NCBI RefSeq assembly: GCF_023284025.1
Contig: NZ_JAKIKR010000026.1
Coordinates: 1-63,406 of the forward strand
Source: Shewanella abyssi
GTDB lineage: Bacteria > Pseudomonadota > Gammaproteobacteria > Enterobacterales > Shewanellaceae
Length of the DNA: 63,406 nt
Direction: 5' to 3'
Each line of letters opens with the position of its first letter. Position 1 is the first letter of the stretch. Of this stretch, positions 8,003 through 17,663 are shown piece by piece. The notes under the pieces were generated by a model. The model saw nothing but the letters and a program-made list of their open reading frames with translations, searched no databases and was not told the DNA's origin. A program made the translations under genes and the position numbers.

Positions 8003-9319
8003 CTAATTAATCACCATTGAGATGAAGTAACCAATAACGGTTGCGGTCACTACGCCAATAAAGCCGGGCACAATGAAACTATGATTCAAGACGTACTTAC
8101 CAATATGAGTGGTGCCAGTTCTATCAAAGCTAATCGCCGCTAGATCGCTTGGGTAGAATGGGAAGAAGAAGTAAGCATAACAAGCCGGCAATACGCCGAT
8201 AAGCACAGGTGCAGGGATCCCCAAAGAGAAACCTAATGGCAGCATGATGGTTAAGGTTGCGGCTTGGCTCTTTAAGAAGATGGACGCCACAAACATCGCA
8301 ATTGCAAATGACCAAGGGTGAGCATGGACGACATCACTCACCGATTCGATTAAATAGCTCTTGTGATAGCTAATAATGGTGTCGCTTAACCAGGCAATAC
8401 CAAAGATAATGATCACAGCGGTCATGCCTGCGATAAAGACATTACTGTTAACGATTTTTTTCGGGTCAACCTTGGTGGCTAATAGAATAAGTGCGCCAAC
8501 CGACAGCATCATAAACTGAATGGCCACCGACATCTTTACCCCTTCAGGGAGTAACTCTTTGCTAAACATCGCCAAGCCAATGACAGCTAAAATGCCGAGC
8601 AGGAATATGCTTAAGCCTTTCTTAGCGATACTGTCACTTTTAGCGACATCATCGGTTTCAATGTCGGCATCAATGAGGCTGTTCTTAAACTCTGCATCTA
8701 GCAGTCGAGTTTGAAACTCCTCGTCTTTATCGAGATCTTTACCTCGTTTTAAACTCCAAGCTGAGGCGACCAAAACACCGATTAATGTTGAAGGGATAGT
8801 GACTAGCAATACATCCACTAGGCCGATATCGAGGTTGTTTTCCATTGATGTAGCAATAACAACGGCAGCCGCGGCGGCAATAGGGCTGGCTGTTATCCCC
8901 ATTTGCGAAGCTACGGTGGCCATCGCTAACGGGCGCTCAGGTCTAATGCCTTTCTTATAAGCGACATCATAGATAACCGGCAATAGCGGATACACCGAAT
9001 GGCCTGTTCCCACCAGTACGGTTAATGAGTATGTACATAGCGGACCGAGAAACACGATTTGGTTTGGATGTTTACGCAGCAGTTTTTCCGCATAGCGAAC
9101 CAGCAGTTTTAGACCGCCAGTGGCTTCCAATGTGGCTGAAGCGGCAACGACGGCCAGAATGATCAACATAACGTTGATAGGTGGTGAACCCGGCGCAACG
9201 CCAAATACAAAGGCAAGAATGGAAACGCCCAATCCGCCTAAAAGACCGAAGGCAACGCCGCCGTGGCGGATCCCGACAAAGATGACAGCCAACAGTAACA
9301 GCATATGCACAAAAAACAT
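8003..9319 (-). CDS. dcuB: Anaerobic C4-dicarboxylate transporter DcuB
   Basis: A 438 aa inner-membrane antiporter, in E. coli used for fumarate uptake coupled to succinate export during fumarate respiration. It resembles DcuB more than DcuA: the GLLGGLGVSILAFVFG start, VAASATLEATGGL, GTGHSVYPLLPVIYDVA, IRPERP, RGKDLDKDEEFQ, and FYPSDLAAISFDRTGTTHIG near the end. About a dozen hydrophobic segments span the whole length, with a charged cytoplasmic loop near residues 190-235. It forms a functional set with the flavocytochrome c fumarate reductase at 61392. I saw no confident Fnr or Crp site upstream. Confidence 0.88.
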   Translation of the reverse strand: MFFVHMLLLLAVIFVGIRHGGVAFGLLGGLGVSILAFVFGVAPGSPPINVMLIILAVVAASATLEATGGLKLLVRYAEKLLRKHPNQIVFLGPLCTYSLTVLVGTGHSVYPLLPVIYDVAYKKGIRPERPLAMATVASQMGITASPIAAAAAVVIATSMENNLDIGLVDVLLVTIPSTLIGVLVASAWSLKRGKDLDKDEEFQTRLLDAEFKNSLIDADIETDDVAKSDSIAKKGLSIFLLGILAVIGLAMFSKELLPEGVKMSVAIQFMMLSVGALILLATKVDPKKIVNSNVFIAGMTAVIIIFGIAWLSDTIISYHKSYLIESVSDVVHAHPWSFAIAMFVASIFLKSQAATLTIMLPLGFSLGIPAPVLIGVLPACYAYFFFPFYPSDLAAISFDRTGTTHIGKYVLNHSFIVPGFIGVVTATVIGYFISMVIN

Positions 9320-9925
9320 TGTGTGTCCCTTCTTATAGTGAGCGGAGGTCTAGGTAAATAATAGTGGCCATTTGCTATGCAGATAGCCCTGTGATTACTG
9401 ATTTATACCGTATGTTATCGATTGCTTAAATAGCCGCTGTTCAGCAAGGTGATATAGCGCATTGGATCATGGCGGTTGTCTCTAAGAAGTGTGAGCTAAC
9501 TTAAGCGCAGTTTGCTCGTCAAAATTTGGTATATCCCCAGTCCCACTGAATCCAGCATCTTCAGGTTAGATGGGTATTGAACGAGAGTGGCTTGGCTGGT
9601 GCTTTCAGCTACTGGTGGTGTTTGTATGGTAATAAAATAACCAGAAATCGCAGTGTTGTTTATTTTATAGACTAGGTTTTTAGTGTAGAATCGCGCTTTA
9701 TTATAATTTAAGAGGAAATTACTCACTGTGTTAATGACGCCGCCCTAACGTTTCGCCCTCCCTATAGCTTTCATTGCTAACTAAGCATCATGCTTATTTC
9801 TTTGCGCTTGTTAATTGGTTGTCGATGATTTCGACAGTTTTTTGCGCCAAAATTTTATCAAAAAGCACGCATATCACTGCAGTCTAATCTCTGCTGCGAA
9901 CTGCCGTGCGTAAACTGAGAGTTCA
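9320..9925. other. Divergent intergenic region between dcuB and the SulP gene
   Basis: A 606 bp AT-rich gap that must hold two promoters. A TATAAT hexamer at 9702-9707 is the best -10 candidate toward the SulP gene, with only a poor -35 (TTTAGT, 9679-9684). No convincing gene, repeat or terminator was seen. Confidence 0.35.
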
Positions 9926-11413
9926 ATGTTTAAAAACTTCAAAATTGATTGGTTATCTAATATCCGCGGTGACTTGCTCGCGGGTCTCGTTGTAGCGCTA
10001 GCCCTAATTCCAGAGGCTATCGCATTCTCAATTATTGCTGGTGTCGACCCTAAAGTTGGCTTGTATGCCTCATTTAGCATTTCGGTCGTTATCGCCTTTA
10101 CGGGCGGAAGATCAGGCATGATCTCTGCGGCAACAGGCGCGATGGCGCTGTTGATGATCACCCTAGTGAAAGAGCATGGCTTGCAGTATTTGCTGGCCGC
10201 TACCGTATTGACGGGGGTGTTGCAGATTTTAGCGGGATATTTAAAACTAGGTAATTTGATGCGATTTGTATCGCGATCAGTGGTTACCGGTTTTGTTAAT
10301 GCCCTAGCGATACTGATTTTTATGGCGCAGTTACCCGAATTGACCAATGTCACTTGGCACGTTTATGCGATGACAATAGCGGGTCTTGCTATCATCTATC
10401 TGTTCCCTTATCTGCCGGTTATTGGCAAATTAATCCCTTCACCATTGATCTGTATTGTCGGCTTAACCGTGTTTGCTATGATGTTTAATGTTGATGTGCG
10501 CACCGTGGGTGATATGGGAGATTTGCCAGATACTTTACCGATATTTTTGTGGCCTGATGTGCCATTAAACCTAGAAACATTAATGATTGTATTGCCCTAT
10601 GCTATGGCGCTTGCGGTCGTCGGATTATTAGAATCTATGATGACGGCAACCATTGTCGATGACCTTACCGATACCAGTAGTGATAAAAACCGTGAATGTA
10701 AGGGACAAGGACTTGCTAACATCTCTACCGGGTTGTTGGGTGGTATGGCGGGTTGCGCTATGATTGGTCAATCGATGATTAATATCAAATCCGGTGGACG
10801 TGGACGTTTGTCGAGTTTAGCCGCGGGGATGTATTTACTAATCATGGTGGTCTTTCTTGGGCCTTGGTTGAAGCAAATTCCCATGGCCGCACTGGTTGCA
10901 GTAATGATTATGGTATCCATAGGTACGTTCTCATGGCGCTCAATTATCGATATGAAGAAACATCCACTGTCGACCAATATTGTGATGCTAGCAACAGTTG
11001 CTATGGTCGTCACCACGCATAATTTGGCAATCGGTGTGTTTGTCGGCGTCCTGCTTGCTTCCCTATTCTTTGCTAACAAGATTAGCCGCATGATGGTGGT
11101 GCGGAACAGTGTGGCTGATAGTGACAGCGGCGAATATCGAGTGATTGGCCAAGTGTTCTTTGCCTCATCGGATAAGTTTACTGAATCGTTTGATTTTAAA
11201 GAAGTACTTGAGTCGGTCACTATCGATTTGTCAGCTGCCCATTTTTGGGATGTGACTGCGGTATCAGCATTAGATAAAGTGGTGATTAAGTTCCGCCGCG
11301 AGGGGACCCATGTGGAGCTCATCGGTATGAATCAAGCCACTCGTACCATTGTCGATAAATTTGGCGTACACGATAAACCCGAAGAAGTTGAAAAACTACT
11401 GGCAGGACACTAA
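9926..11413 (+). CDS. SulP-family anion transporter (BicA/YchM-like)
   Basis: A 495 aa inner-membrane transporter of the SLC26/SulP family, typically moving bicarbonate, sulfate or dicarboxylates with Na+ or H+. The N-terminal [21 protein letters not shown] is the family signature. About 10-14 membrane segments follow, then a cytoplasmic STAS domain from about residue 400 ([21 protein letters not shown]). It is followed after 5 bp by a universal stress protein gene, a pairing often seen with SulP carriers. The short STAS domain and the length fit Na+/bicarbonate carriers such as BicA, but the substrate is not proven by sequence. Confidence 0.85.
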   Translation: MFKNFKIDWLSNIRGDLLAGLVVALALIPEAIAFSIIAGVDPKVGLYASFSISVVIAFTGGRSGMISAATGAMALLMITLVKEHGLQYLLAATVLTGVLQILAGYLKLGNLMRFVSRSVVTGFVNALAILIFMAQLPELTNVTWHVYAMTIAGLAIIYLFPYLPVIGKLIPSPLICIVGLTVFAMMFNVDVRTVGDMGDLPDTLPIFLWPDVPLNLETLMIVLPYAMALAVVGLLESMMTATIVDDLTDTSSDKNRECKGQGLANISTGLLGGMAGCAMIGQSMINIKSGGRGRLSSLAAGMYLLIMVVFLGPWLKQIPMAALVAVMIMVSIGTFSWRSIIDMKKHPLSTNIVMLATVAMVVTTHNLAIGVFVGVLLASLFFANKISRMMVVRNSVADSDSGEYRVIGQVFFASSDKFTESFDFKEVLESVTIDLSAAHFWDVTAVSALDKVVIKFRREGTHVELIGMNQATRTIVDKFGVHDKPEEVEKLLAGH

Positions 11414-11418
11414 TTAGG

Positions 11419-12273
11419 ATGACACAGATGAAGAATATTGTTGCGTGTATTGATGGTTCTAAATTAACTCTGGCGACCTGTGAAGCCAGTGCTTGGGTGG
11501 CACAAAAAGTGACTGCACCGTTAACGTTACTCCATGTACTCGATAGAACCACTCGACCCGTGGTCAGTGAACTGTCCGGCCAAATTGGCCTTGGTAGTCA
11601 AGAAGCTCTACTCAACGAACTGGTAGAGCTTGACGAGCTGCGCAGTAAAGTCGCCCTTAAGCATGGCAAGCAGTTACTTGCTGATGCCGAGGAATTAGCG
11701 CAGGTGCGAGGCGTTAATGATATCTATAAATTACAACGTCATGGCAGCTTGCTAGAGACGTTAACCGATCTAGAAGAATCACTTAGGTTATTAGTGATTG
11801 GAAAGTCGGGTGAAGATCATAGCAGCACTAACACCATAGGCTCACAGCTTGAAAGTGTGATTAGAACGATTAAGGCGCATACCCTAGTCGTTAGTGAAAC
11901 CTTTGAGGTGCCGAGTTCATATATGATCGCCTTTGATGGCAGTGCAACCAGCGACAAGTTGATTGAAAAAGCGATTAAGACGCCCTTGCTTGTTGGGCTT
12001 GAGTGTCATCTAGTGATGATTAATAGCTCTGGTGACAAGAGTGAGGCTTTTCAACAAGCGGCGCTGCAACTTCACGAAGCTGGGATAATGGTGACTGAGC
12101 GAGTGCTGACAGGGCATGTGGATGATGCATTGCTAGAGTACCAACAACAACAGCAGCTAGGGATGATAGTGATGGGAGCGTATGGACACAGTAAGCTACG
12201 ACAGTACTTTGTGGGTAGCAATACCACACAGGTGCTAATAAAAAGCACTGTGCCTTTGCTGTTGATCCGCTAG
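11419..12273 (+). CDS. Tandem universal stress protein (UspA family)
   Basis: A 284 aa cytoplasmic protein with two Usp domains, about 1-140 and 150-284. The first opens with NIVACIDGSKLT; the second with YMIAFDGSATSDK and closes with IVMGAYGHSKLRQYFVGSNT followed by VPLLLIR. G-(2x)-G-(9x)-(S/T) nucleotide-binding motifs are visible in domain two. It sits 5 bp after the SulP gene, indicating one operon and perhaps regulation of the carrier. ATG 11428 is an equally possible start, since the aggatg before it can act as ribosome site. Confidence 0.85.
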   Translation: MTQMKNIVACIDGSKLTLATCEASAWVAQKVTAPLTLLHVLDRTTRPVVSELSGQIGLGSQEALLNELVELDELRSKVALKHGKQLLADAEELAQVRGVNDIYKLQRHGSLLETLTDLEESLRLLVIGKSGEDHSSTNTIGSQLESVIRTIKAHTLVVSETFEVPSSYMIAFDGSATSDKLIEKAIKTPLLVGLECHLVMINSSGDKSEAFQQAALQLHEAGIMVTERVLTGHVDDALLEYQQQQQLGMIVMGAYGHSKLRQYFVGSNTTQVLIKSTVPLLLIR

Positions 12274-12494
12274 CTATTTTTGTAAGTACGGTTAAAATAT
12301 CCAACAAGGGGTGAGCTGATAACTCGCTCACCCTATCAAAATTCGCTAACACCAGCACATCACTCATTTAAAGCGCAATATATCTAACACTCATCACATC
12401 TTAAGTAAGCTGATATTTAAACGCGAGTTAACTGACAAAGCGCGTAGCAATTGGTTAGAATAACCTAGATTTTTCAAACTCCAGAGTGACCACC

Positions 12495-13880
12495 ATGCAC
12501 GTACATATTTTAGGGATCTGTGGCACCTTCATGGGCGGCCTAGCGCTGCTGGCCAGAGCTGAAGGGCACAAGGTAACCGGTAGCGATGCCAATGTTTACC
12601 CGCCAATGAGCACTCAGTTAGAAGAGCAAGGAATCGAGCTCATCCAAGGCTTCGATCCCGCTCAATTGGGCAAAAGTGAAGATGATGCACCTGATCTTGT
12701 GGTGATCGGTAATGCCATGAGCCGAGGTAATCCTTGCGTCGAAGCGGTGCTTAATCGCGGGCTTAAATATACCTCTGGACCACAGTTTTTAGCAGAACAT
12801 ATCTTAGCTGAGCGCTGGGTGCTCGCGGTGTCTGGCACCCATGGTAAGACCTCCACCTCGAGTATGTTGGCCTGGATATTAGAAGACTGCGGCTATGAGC
12901 CCGGATTCTTGATTGGTGGTGTACCGCAAAACTTTGGTGTATCGGCTCGTCTTGGTGGCTCTCCATTTTTTGTCGTTGAAGCTGATGAATACGACAGCGC
13001 CTTTTTTGATAAACGTTCTAAGTTTGTCCACTACCAAGCGCGCACTTTGGTTATCAATAACCTAGAGTTTGATCATGCAGATATTTTTGATGATCTTAAA
13101 GCGATCCAACGTCAATTTAATCACCTAATACGTACGGTTCCCGGTGAAGGTAAAGTGATCTGGCCAGCGGATGCGCAAAGTGTGCAGCAGGTTATCGCGT
13201 TAGGCTGCTGGAGTGAGCAAGAGACTTACCATTTAGATGCGGTCACTCAGGGCTGGCACGCCAATAACCTTAGCGCTGATGGTCATCAGTTTGAAGTGTT
13301 CTTCAATGGTGAGCTGCAAGGTGTTGTCGATTGGCAACTGATTGGCCAGCACAATATCGAAAACGCCGTGATGGCGATTGCGGCGGCGAGGCATGTTGGT
13401 GTACTGCCTGATGCTGCGATTGCAGCGTTAGTGACATTTGCGCCACCTAAGCGCCGTATGGAACTGATTGGTACCGTTAAAGGTATCGAGGTTTATGATG
13501 ACTTTGCCCATCATCCAACGGCGATAGCGACCTCTCTAGCAGGTATGCGCGCCAAAGTTGGTAATCGCAAGGTGACGGTGATATTGGAACCACGGTCAAA
13601 CACCATGAAGAGCGGCGTCCATAAGGACACCTTAGCAAACTCGTTGGCTTTGGCTAGCAATGTATTTTTATATCAAGCAGGTAATATCGATTGGGATATC
13701 AGCAGCGCTATGGCGACAGCCTCTGTGCCGGTTGATGTTTTGTTTGATATTGAGCAGATAATAGCGCAAGTCGTTGCTCAGGCTAGCAGCGGAGATACTA
13801 TCATTGTCATGAGTAACGGTGGTTTTGGCGGCTTACATCAAAAACTACTGGCTCAATTAAGTCATAACAGTAAACACTAA
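12495..13880 (+). CDS. mpl: UDP-N-acetylmuramate:L-alanyl-gamma-D-glutamyl-meso-DAP ligase
   Basis: Murein-peptide recycling enzyme. It attaches the recovered tripeptide L-Ala-D-Glu-mesoDAP to UDP-MurNAc, using ATP, in the cytoplasm. 461 aa, normal for Mpl. It starts with HILGICGTFMGGLA, has the ATP loop GTHGKTS (114-120), EADEYDSAFFDKRSKFVHY, NNLEFDHADIFDDLKAI, and the C-terminal DDFAHHPTAI and EPRSNTMK blocks. ATG 12495 is chosen over a GTG nine bases upstream because homologous proteins begin at MHVHIL. It is the first gene of a same-strand run with ubiX and hpt. Confidence 0.95.
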   Translation: MHVHILGICGTFMGGLALLARAEGHKVTGSDANVYPPMSTQLEEQGIELIQGFDPAQLGKSEDDAPDLVVIGNAMSRGNPCVEAVLNRGLKYTSGPQFLAEHILAERWVLAVSGTHGKTSTSSMLAWILEDCGYEPGFLIGGVPQNFGVSARLGGSPFFVVEADEYDSAFFDKRSKFVHYQARTLVINNLEFDHADIFDDLKAIQRQFNHLIRTVPGEGKVIWPADAQSVQQVIALGCWSEQETYHLDAVTQGWHANNLSADGHQFEVFFNGELQGVVDWQLIGQHNIENAVMAIAAARHVGVLPDAAIAALVTFAPPKRRMELIGTVKGIEVYDDFAHHPTAIATSLAGMRAKVGNRKVTVILEPRSNTMKSGVHKDTLANSLALASNVFLYQAGNIDWDISSAMATASVPVDVLFDIEQIIAQVVAQASSGDTIIVMSNGGFGGLHQKLLAQLSHNSKH

Positions 13881-13915
13881 TACTGGTCAAAACTAACACA
13901 GGTAAATAATTAGCC

Positions 13916-14569
13916 ATGAGTGTGACATATCATAAAGCAGACAAGTCTATTAGTCTGGCTTGGACCGGCGCCTCTGGCGCTCCTTATGGTCTGAGGTTAC
14001 TAGAGATACTGCTTAAAAGTGATTATCAAGTCTTCTTGATGATCTCTTCGGCGGCTAGAGTGGTATTAGCCACAGAGCAAGGCTTGCAATTGAGTGCCAA
14101 TAGCGCAAAGGCGCAAGCACAGTTATTAGCCCAGTTTGGCGACGTGGCTGGCGAGTTGATTGTATTGGGCAAAGAGGAGTGGTTTTCACCGCCAGCATCA
14201 GGCTCCGCAGCGCCAAAACAGATGGTCATTTGTCCGTGTAGTACTGGAACATTAGCCTCTGTTGCGACGGGTATGAGTAATAATTTACTCCAAAGAGCTG
14301 CCGATGTTGTCATAAAAGAGCGTGGTCAATTAATCTTGGTTCCTCGAGAAACTCCTTTTAGTGCCATACACTTAGAGCACATGTTGTCGCTATCTCGATT
14401 GGGCGTTACCATTATGCCTGCTGCACCGGGTTTTTATCATAATCCCAAATCGATTGAAGATCTGGTAGACTTTATGGTCGCTCGAATTCTTGACCATTTG
14501 GGCGTTGACCATGCATTAACGAATCGTTGGGGTTATGACAAGCATAATCCCAGCGACATCGACTACTGA
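13916..14569 (+). CDS. ubiX: Flavin prenyltransferase UbiX
   Basis: It makes the prenylated FMN cofactor used by the UbiD decarboxylase in ubiquinone synthesis. 217 aa. Signatures: [19 protein letters not shown] at the start (FMN-binding), the SSAARVVL region, [30 protein letters not shown] in the middle, and [19 protein letters not shown] near the dimethylallyl phosphate site. It lies 35 bp after mpl and 7 bp before hpt, consistent with a shared transcript. Confidence 0.93.
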   Translation: MSVTYHKADKSISLAWTGASGAPYGLRLLEILLKSDYQVFLMISSAARVVLATEQGLQLSANSAKAQAQLLAQFGDVAGELIVLGKEEWFSPPASGSAAPKQMVICPCSTGTLASVATGMSNNLLQRAADVVIKERGQLILVPRETPFSAIHLEHMLSLSRLGVTIMPAAPGFYHNPKSIEDLVDFMVARILDHLGVDHALTNRWGYDKHNPSDIDY

Positions 14570-14576
14570 GAGTTTT

Positions 14577-15110
14577 ATGAAACACACCACTGAAGTGATG
14601 ATCTCTGCTGAAGAGATCGATCAAAAATTGGATATTTTGGCTGAGCAGATTAATGCGCATTATGCCGATAGTGACCGCCTGTTAATGGTCGGTCTACTCA
14701 AGGGTTCTGTTGTATTTATGGCAGATCTTTGTCGACGTATTAAAGGCCACGTAGAGATCGATTTTATGTCGGTATCAAGTTATGGCAATGCCATGAGCAG
14801 CAGCCGCGACGTAAAAATTCTTAAAGACGTACAGTCCGATATTCAGGGGCGTGATGTACTGATTGTTGAAGATCTGATTGATTCTGGTAATACCCTAAAT
14901 AAGGTGCGTGAGATCTTGTTGATCCGCGAGCCAAAAAGTTTAGCGCTATGTACCCTGCTTGATAAGCCACAACGTCGTGAAGTTGATGTGCCTGTCGACT
15001 TTATCGGCTTTACCATTCCTGACGAGTTTATCGTTGGCTATGGTATCGACTACGCGGAGCAGTATCGTAATCTGCCTTACATCGCGAGAGTCATTCCGCT
15101 AGAAGATTAA
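14577..15110 (+). CDS. hpt: Hypoxanthine phosphoribosyltransferase
   Basis: Purine salvage enzyme that joins hypoxanthine (and weakly guanine) to PRPP. 177 aa. The PRPP loop is [14 protein letters not shown]; the first flexible loop region is [15 protein letters not shown]; the base-binding end is [28 protein letters not shown]. The ATG at 14577 starts the conserved [10 protein letters not shown]-terminus; a longer frame reaching into ubiX is unlikely. In E. coli hpt lies next to can and yadGH; here yadGH follows directly and can is absent. A terminator follows at 15195. Confidence 0.95.
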   Translation: MKHTTEVMISAEEIDQKLDILAEQINAHYADSDRLLMVGLLKGSVVFMADLCRRIKGHVEIDFMSVSSYGNAMSSSRDVKILKDVQSDIQGRDVLIVEDLIDSGNTLNKVREILLIREPKSLALCTLLDKPQRREVDVPVDFIGFTIPDEFIVGYGIDYAEQYRNLPYIARVIPLED

Positions 15111-15194
15111 TATTGTCTCTATAGCTGAGGTCGGGTTTTGATGCTGATTGGCGTTAAACCGATTAACCAGCTGGGAGAGCAATTTATACGATTG

Positions 15195-15219
15195 ACTCCC
15201 GCTAATGGCGGGAGTTTTT
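15195..15219 (+). terminator. Intrinsic terminator of hpt
   Basis: actcccgc / gcgggagt around taatg, followed by TTTT. Confidence 0.87.
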
Positions 15220-15250
15220 GTTTACTTAATACAGAGTGACTGGAATAACC

Positions 15251-16195
15251 ATGGCAAACACAGCAGCCGCCTTAGTTATCGACTCCTTAAAAAAAACCTA
15301 TAAAGGCGGAGTTGAAGCAGTAAAGGGCATAAGCTTAACAGTTAATAAGGGCGATTTTTTTGCCTTACTAGGGCCAAATGGAGCCGGTAAATCAACCACC
15401 ATTGGTGTGATTAGCTCATTGGTACAAAAGAGTTCAGGCAGCGTATCTGTTTTTGGGCATGACATTGATAAAGAGCTTGAACTCGCCAAACTGAGCATAG
15501 GTTTGGTGCCGCAAGAGTTTAATTTCAATCAGTTTGAAACGGTATTACAAATTGTTGTCAACCAAGCGGGTTATTACGGCGTTAAGAAAGAGCAGGCACT
15601 AGAGCGTGCTGAAAAACACCTTAGTCAGCTCGATTTGTGGGAAAAACGCAACAGTCCAGCTCGTGAACTCTCTGGTGGCATGAAGCGCCGTTTGATGATC
15701 GCGCGCGCACTAATGCATGAACCACAACTGCTGATCTTAGATGAGCCTACAGCCGGTGTAGATATTGAACTGCGTCGCTCTATGTGGACTTTTCTTACCG
15801 AGCTAAATGAGCAGGGGGTGACGATTATTCTCACTACTCATTATTTAGAAGAAGCAGAAATGTTGTGTCGTAATATCGGTATTATCGACAAAGGTGTACT
15901 GGTGGAATGCACCAGTATGAAATCCTTGCTTAGCCGCTTGAATATGGAAACCTTTATTCTTGATTTGGGCTGCGATCTCAATGAGAAGCCCGCTCTTGAG
16001 CAGACAGCATGTAGGTTAACGGATCCACATACCTTAGAGGTTGATGTGGCAAAAGAGCAAAGTCTGAATGACGTTTTTGTACAGTTGAGTGCACTTAATA
16101 TTCAAGTGTTGTCGATGCGTAACAAGGCGAACCGTTTAGAAGAGCTGTTCGTTGAGTTAGTCGCAAAAGGCAAAGTGTCAGGGGGCGTAAAATGA
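15251..16195 (+). CDS. yadG: ABC transporter ATP-binding subunit (YadG-like)
   Basis: A 314 aa ATPase of a two-gene exporter. Walker A GPNGAGKST, Q-loop VPQEFNFN, signature LSGGMKRRL, Walker B LLILDEP and switch His TTHYLEEAE are all intact. The C-terminal ~90 residues are an extra domain as in drug/ABC-2 exporters. The ATG at 15251 is taken as start; a GTG 15 bases upstream is possible. It overlaps yadH by 4 bases (ATGA), so the pair is translationally coupled. The export substrate is unknown in E. coli as well. Confidence 0.88.
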   Translation: MANTAAALVIDSLKKTYKGGVEAVKGISLTVNKGDFFALLGPNGAGKSTTIGVISSLVQKSSGSVSVFGHDIDKELELAKLSIGLVPQEFNFNQFETVLQIVVNQAGYYGVKKEQALERAEKHLSQLDLWEKRNSPARELSGGMKRRLMIARALMHEPQLLILDEPTAGVDIELRRSMWTFLTELNEQGVTIILTTHYLEEAEMLCRNIGIIDKGVLVECTSMKSLLSRLNMETFILDLGCDLNEKPALEQTACRLTDPHTLEVDVAKEQSLNDVFVQLSALNIQVLSMRNKANRLEELFVELVAKGKVSGGVK

Positions 16196-16968
16196 ATATG
16201 AGAGCGCTGTATTTCACGGCTTTTAAAAGTATCTTAACCAAAGAGATAAACCGCTTTACCCGTATTTGGATCCAAACTATAGTGCCGCCGGCTATCAGCA
16301 TGACCTTGTATTTCCTGATATTTGGTAATTTAGTGGGTAAACGCATTGGTGAGATGGGCGGTGTATCTTACATGGAGTTTATTGCGCCTGGTTTAATCAT
16401 GATGGCGGTGATTACTAGCTCCTACTCTAATGTTGCCTCCTCGTTTTTTAGTGCTAAATTCCAGCGTAACTTGGAGGAGCTTATCGTTGCACCTGTGCCG
16501 CACTATGTGATTATTGCCGGTTATGTCGGTGGCGGTGTTGCCCGGGGTTTATGTGTCGGCACGATAGTGACGTTAGTGGCAATGTTCTTTGTTGATATCA
16601 GCATTCAACATGTTGGGTTGGTGGCGATTACCGTGTTCTTAACCGCGGTTTTATTTGCCTTAGGTGGATTGATTAATGCTATCTTTGCCAAAAGTTATGA
16701 CGATATCAGTATTGTTCCGACTTTTGTGCTGACCCCATTGACCTATTTAGGTGGCGTGTTCTATTCGTTATCCTTGCTGCCTGACTTTTGGCAGGGGGTG
16801 TCGGCGCTAAACCCTGTGGTATACATGATCAACGTATTCCGCTTTGGGTTCTTAGGTTATGCCGATATGAGCGTGCCGTTCTCAATTGCAGTAATGGTCG
16901 GCTTCTGTGTCAGCTTGTGGAGCTTAGCGTATTACCTTATCTCACGTGGTATTGGGCTAAGAAGTTAA
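16192..16968 (+). CDS. yadH: ABC-2 type transporter permease (YadH-like)
   Basis: A 258 aa inner-membrane permease of the YadGH exporter, with about six hydrophobic segments and the ABC-2 hallmark PLTYLGGVFYSLSLLPDFWQ followed by NPVVYMINVFRFGFLG. The start overlaps the yadG stop. The last 33 codons and some bases beyond the stop are repeated twice downstream (see 16864-17242), while the parent gene itself stays full length. Confidence 0.88.
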   Translation: MNMRALYFTAFKSILTKEINRFTRIWIQTIVPPAISMTLYFLIFGNLVGKRIGEMGGVSYMEFIAPGLIMMAVITSSYSNVASSFFSAKFQRNLEELIVAPVPHYVIIAGYVGGGVARGLCVGTIVTLVAMFFVDISIQHVGLVAITVFLTAVLFALGGLINAIFAKSYDDISIVPTFVLTPLTYLGGVFYSLSLLPDFWQGVSALNPVVYMINVFRFGFLGYADMSVPFSIAVMVGFCVSLWSLAYYLISRGIGLRS

Positions 16969-16997
16969 TCCGACGTGTAAGGTAACAGCTATACGAT

Positions 16998-17105
16998 ATG
17001 AGCGTACGTTCACAATTATCCATAGCAGTCATGGTCGGCTTCTGTGTTGGCTTGTGGAGCTTAGCGTACTACCTTATCTCCCGTGGTATCGGTTTAAGAA
17101 GTTAA
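16998..17105 (+). pseudogene. Duplicated yadH tail, copy 2 (35-codon open frame)
   Basis: This duplicate of the final yadH membrane segment still reads from ATG to stop without interruption, giving a 35 aa peptide with one hydrophobic helix ending in LISRGIGLRS. Relative to the parent its N-terminus reads MSVRSQLSIAV instead of MSVPFSIAV, and Gly replaces one Ser. No good ribosome site precedes it (only aagg about 14 bases away). Most simply a non-functional remnant, but the open frame is notable. Confidence 0.5.
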
Positions 17106-17134
17106 TCCGACCTGTAAGATAACCGCTATACGAT

Positions 17135-17242
17135 ATGAGCGTACGTTCACAATTATCCATAGCAGTCATGGTCGGCTTCTGTGTTGGCTTGTGGAGCTTA
17201 GCGTATTACCTTATCTCGCGTGGTATCGGTTTAAGAAGCTAA
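17135..17242 (+). pseudogene. Duplicated yadH tail, copy 3 (35-codon open frame)
   Basis: It encodes exactly the same 35 aa peptide as copy 2. The three base differences between the two frames (TAC/TAT, TCC/TCG, AGT/AGC) are all synonymous. The yadGH terminator follows at 17261. Either the copies arose recently or the peptide sequence is being kept. Confidence 0.5.
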
Positions 17243-17260
17243 CAGAGAACGCCAGTAATA

Positions 17261-17292
17261 AAAAAGCCAACAATCAAATTGTTGGCTTTTTT
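17261..17292 (+). terminator. Intrinsic terminator after yadGH
   Basis: aaaaagccaacaa / ttgttggcttttt around tcaaa with a T run. It can work in both directions, serving the convergent gene ending at 17322. Confidence 0.9.
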
Positions 17293-17321
17293 ATTGGCTT
17301 ATCTTTGTAGAAGCTACATCG

Positions 17322-17663
17322 TTAGCTTTGCTCGATAAATTCAACTATCTCGAATAGCTGTTCAATGGTATTTAGCGTCAACTTACTGGTACAACAGTGG
17401 CCGTTTTGACTGGCGTAGAGTTGCACAGCATGACGCAGTTTATCTAAAGACAGCTGTGTAGAAGCACGCTGCAGCCTAGGAGGGATATCTTCGGTAATAA
17501 GATAACTGTCACCGCTATAATCGATAATAAAACTACCTTGAAGTACCCCAAGCAACTCTGTTTGTTCAAACCAATCTAAGCGTGATTCTAGTCGCAGCAA
17601 ATCATTGCTGTTTTGTTGTAGTAGTATGATAGGCCAGCTTACTTGCGCTAATGTGCTTGTCAT
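17322..17663 (-). CDS. Small protein of unknown function (possibly DUF4144-like)
   Basis: A 113 aa cytoplasmic protein. The start at 17663 is supported by gcaggag just upstream and by a TAATG overlap with the preceding gene's stop, so translation is coupled. The N-terminal half (VSWPIILLQ...LDWFEQTELLGVLQGSFIIDYSGDSYLI) alternates like a beta domain; the C-terminal half is helical (LSLDKLRHAVQLYA). The opening resembles DUF4144 proteins of Vibrio and Shewanella as I remember them, which I cannot verify. Function unknown. Confidence 0.65.
   Translation of the reverse strand: MTSTLAQVSWPIILLQQNSNDLLRLESRLDWFEQTELLGVLQGSFIIDYSGDSYLITEDIPPRLQRASTQLSLDKLRHAVQLYASQNGHCCTSKLTLNTIEQLFEIVEFIEQS

Larger units (their letters stand above)
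16864..17242 (+). repeat. Three tandem copies of the yadH 3' end
   Basis: Units begin at gatatgagcgt at 16864 (inside yadH), 16995 and 17132, with spacings 131 and 137 bp. Copies two and three have a 6-base net insertion (around ttatccat) relative to the parent. Each unit includes the stop codon; copies one and two also carry the spacer beginning tccgac. Confidence 0.92.

Noticed and set aside
9496..9726. 76-codon minus-strand frame between dcuB and the SulP gene
   Set aside because: No ribosome site, low-complexity composition, and it covers the likely promoter of the SulP gene.
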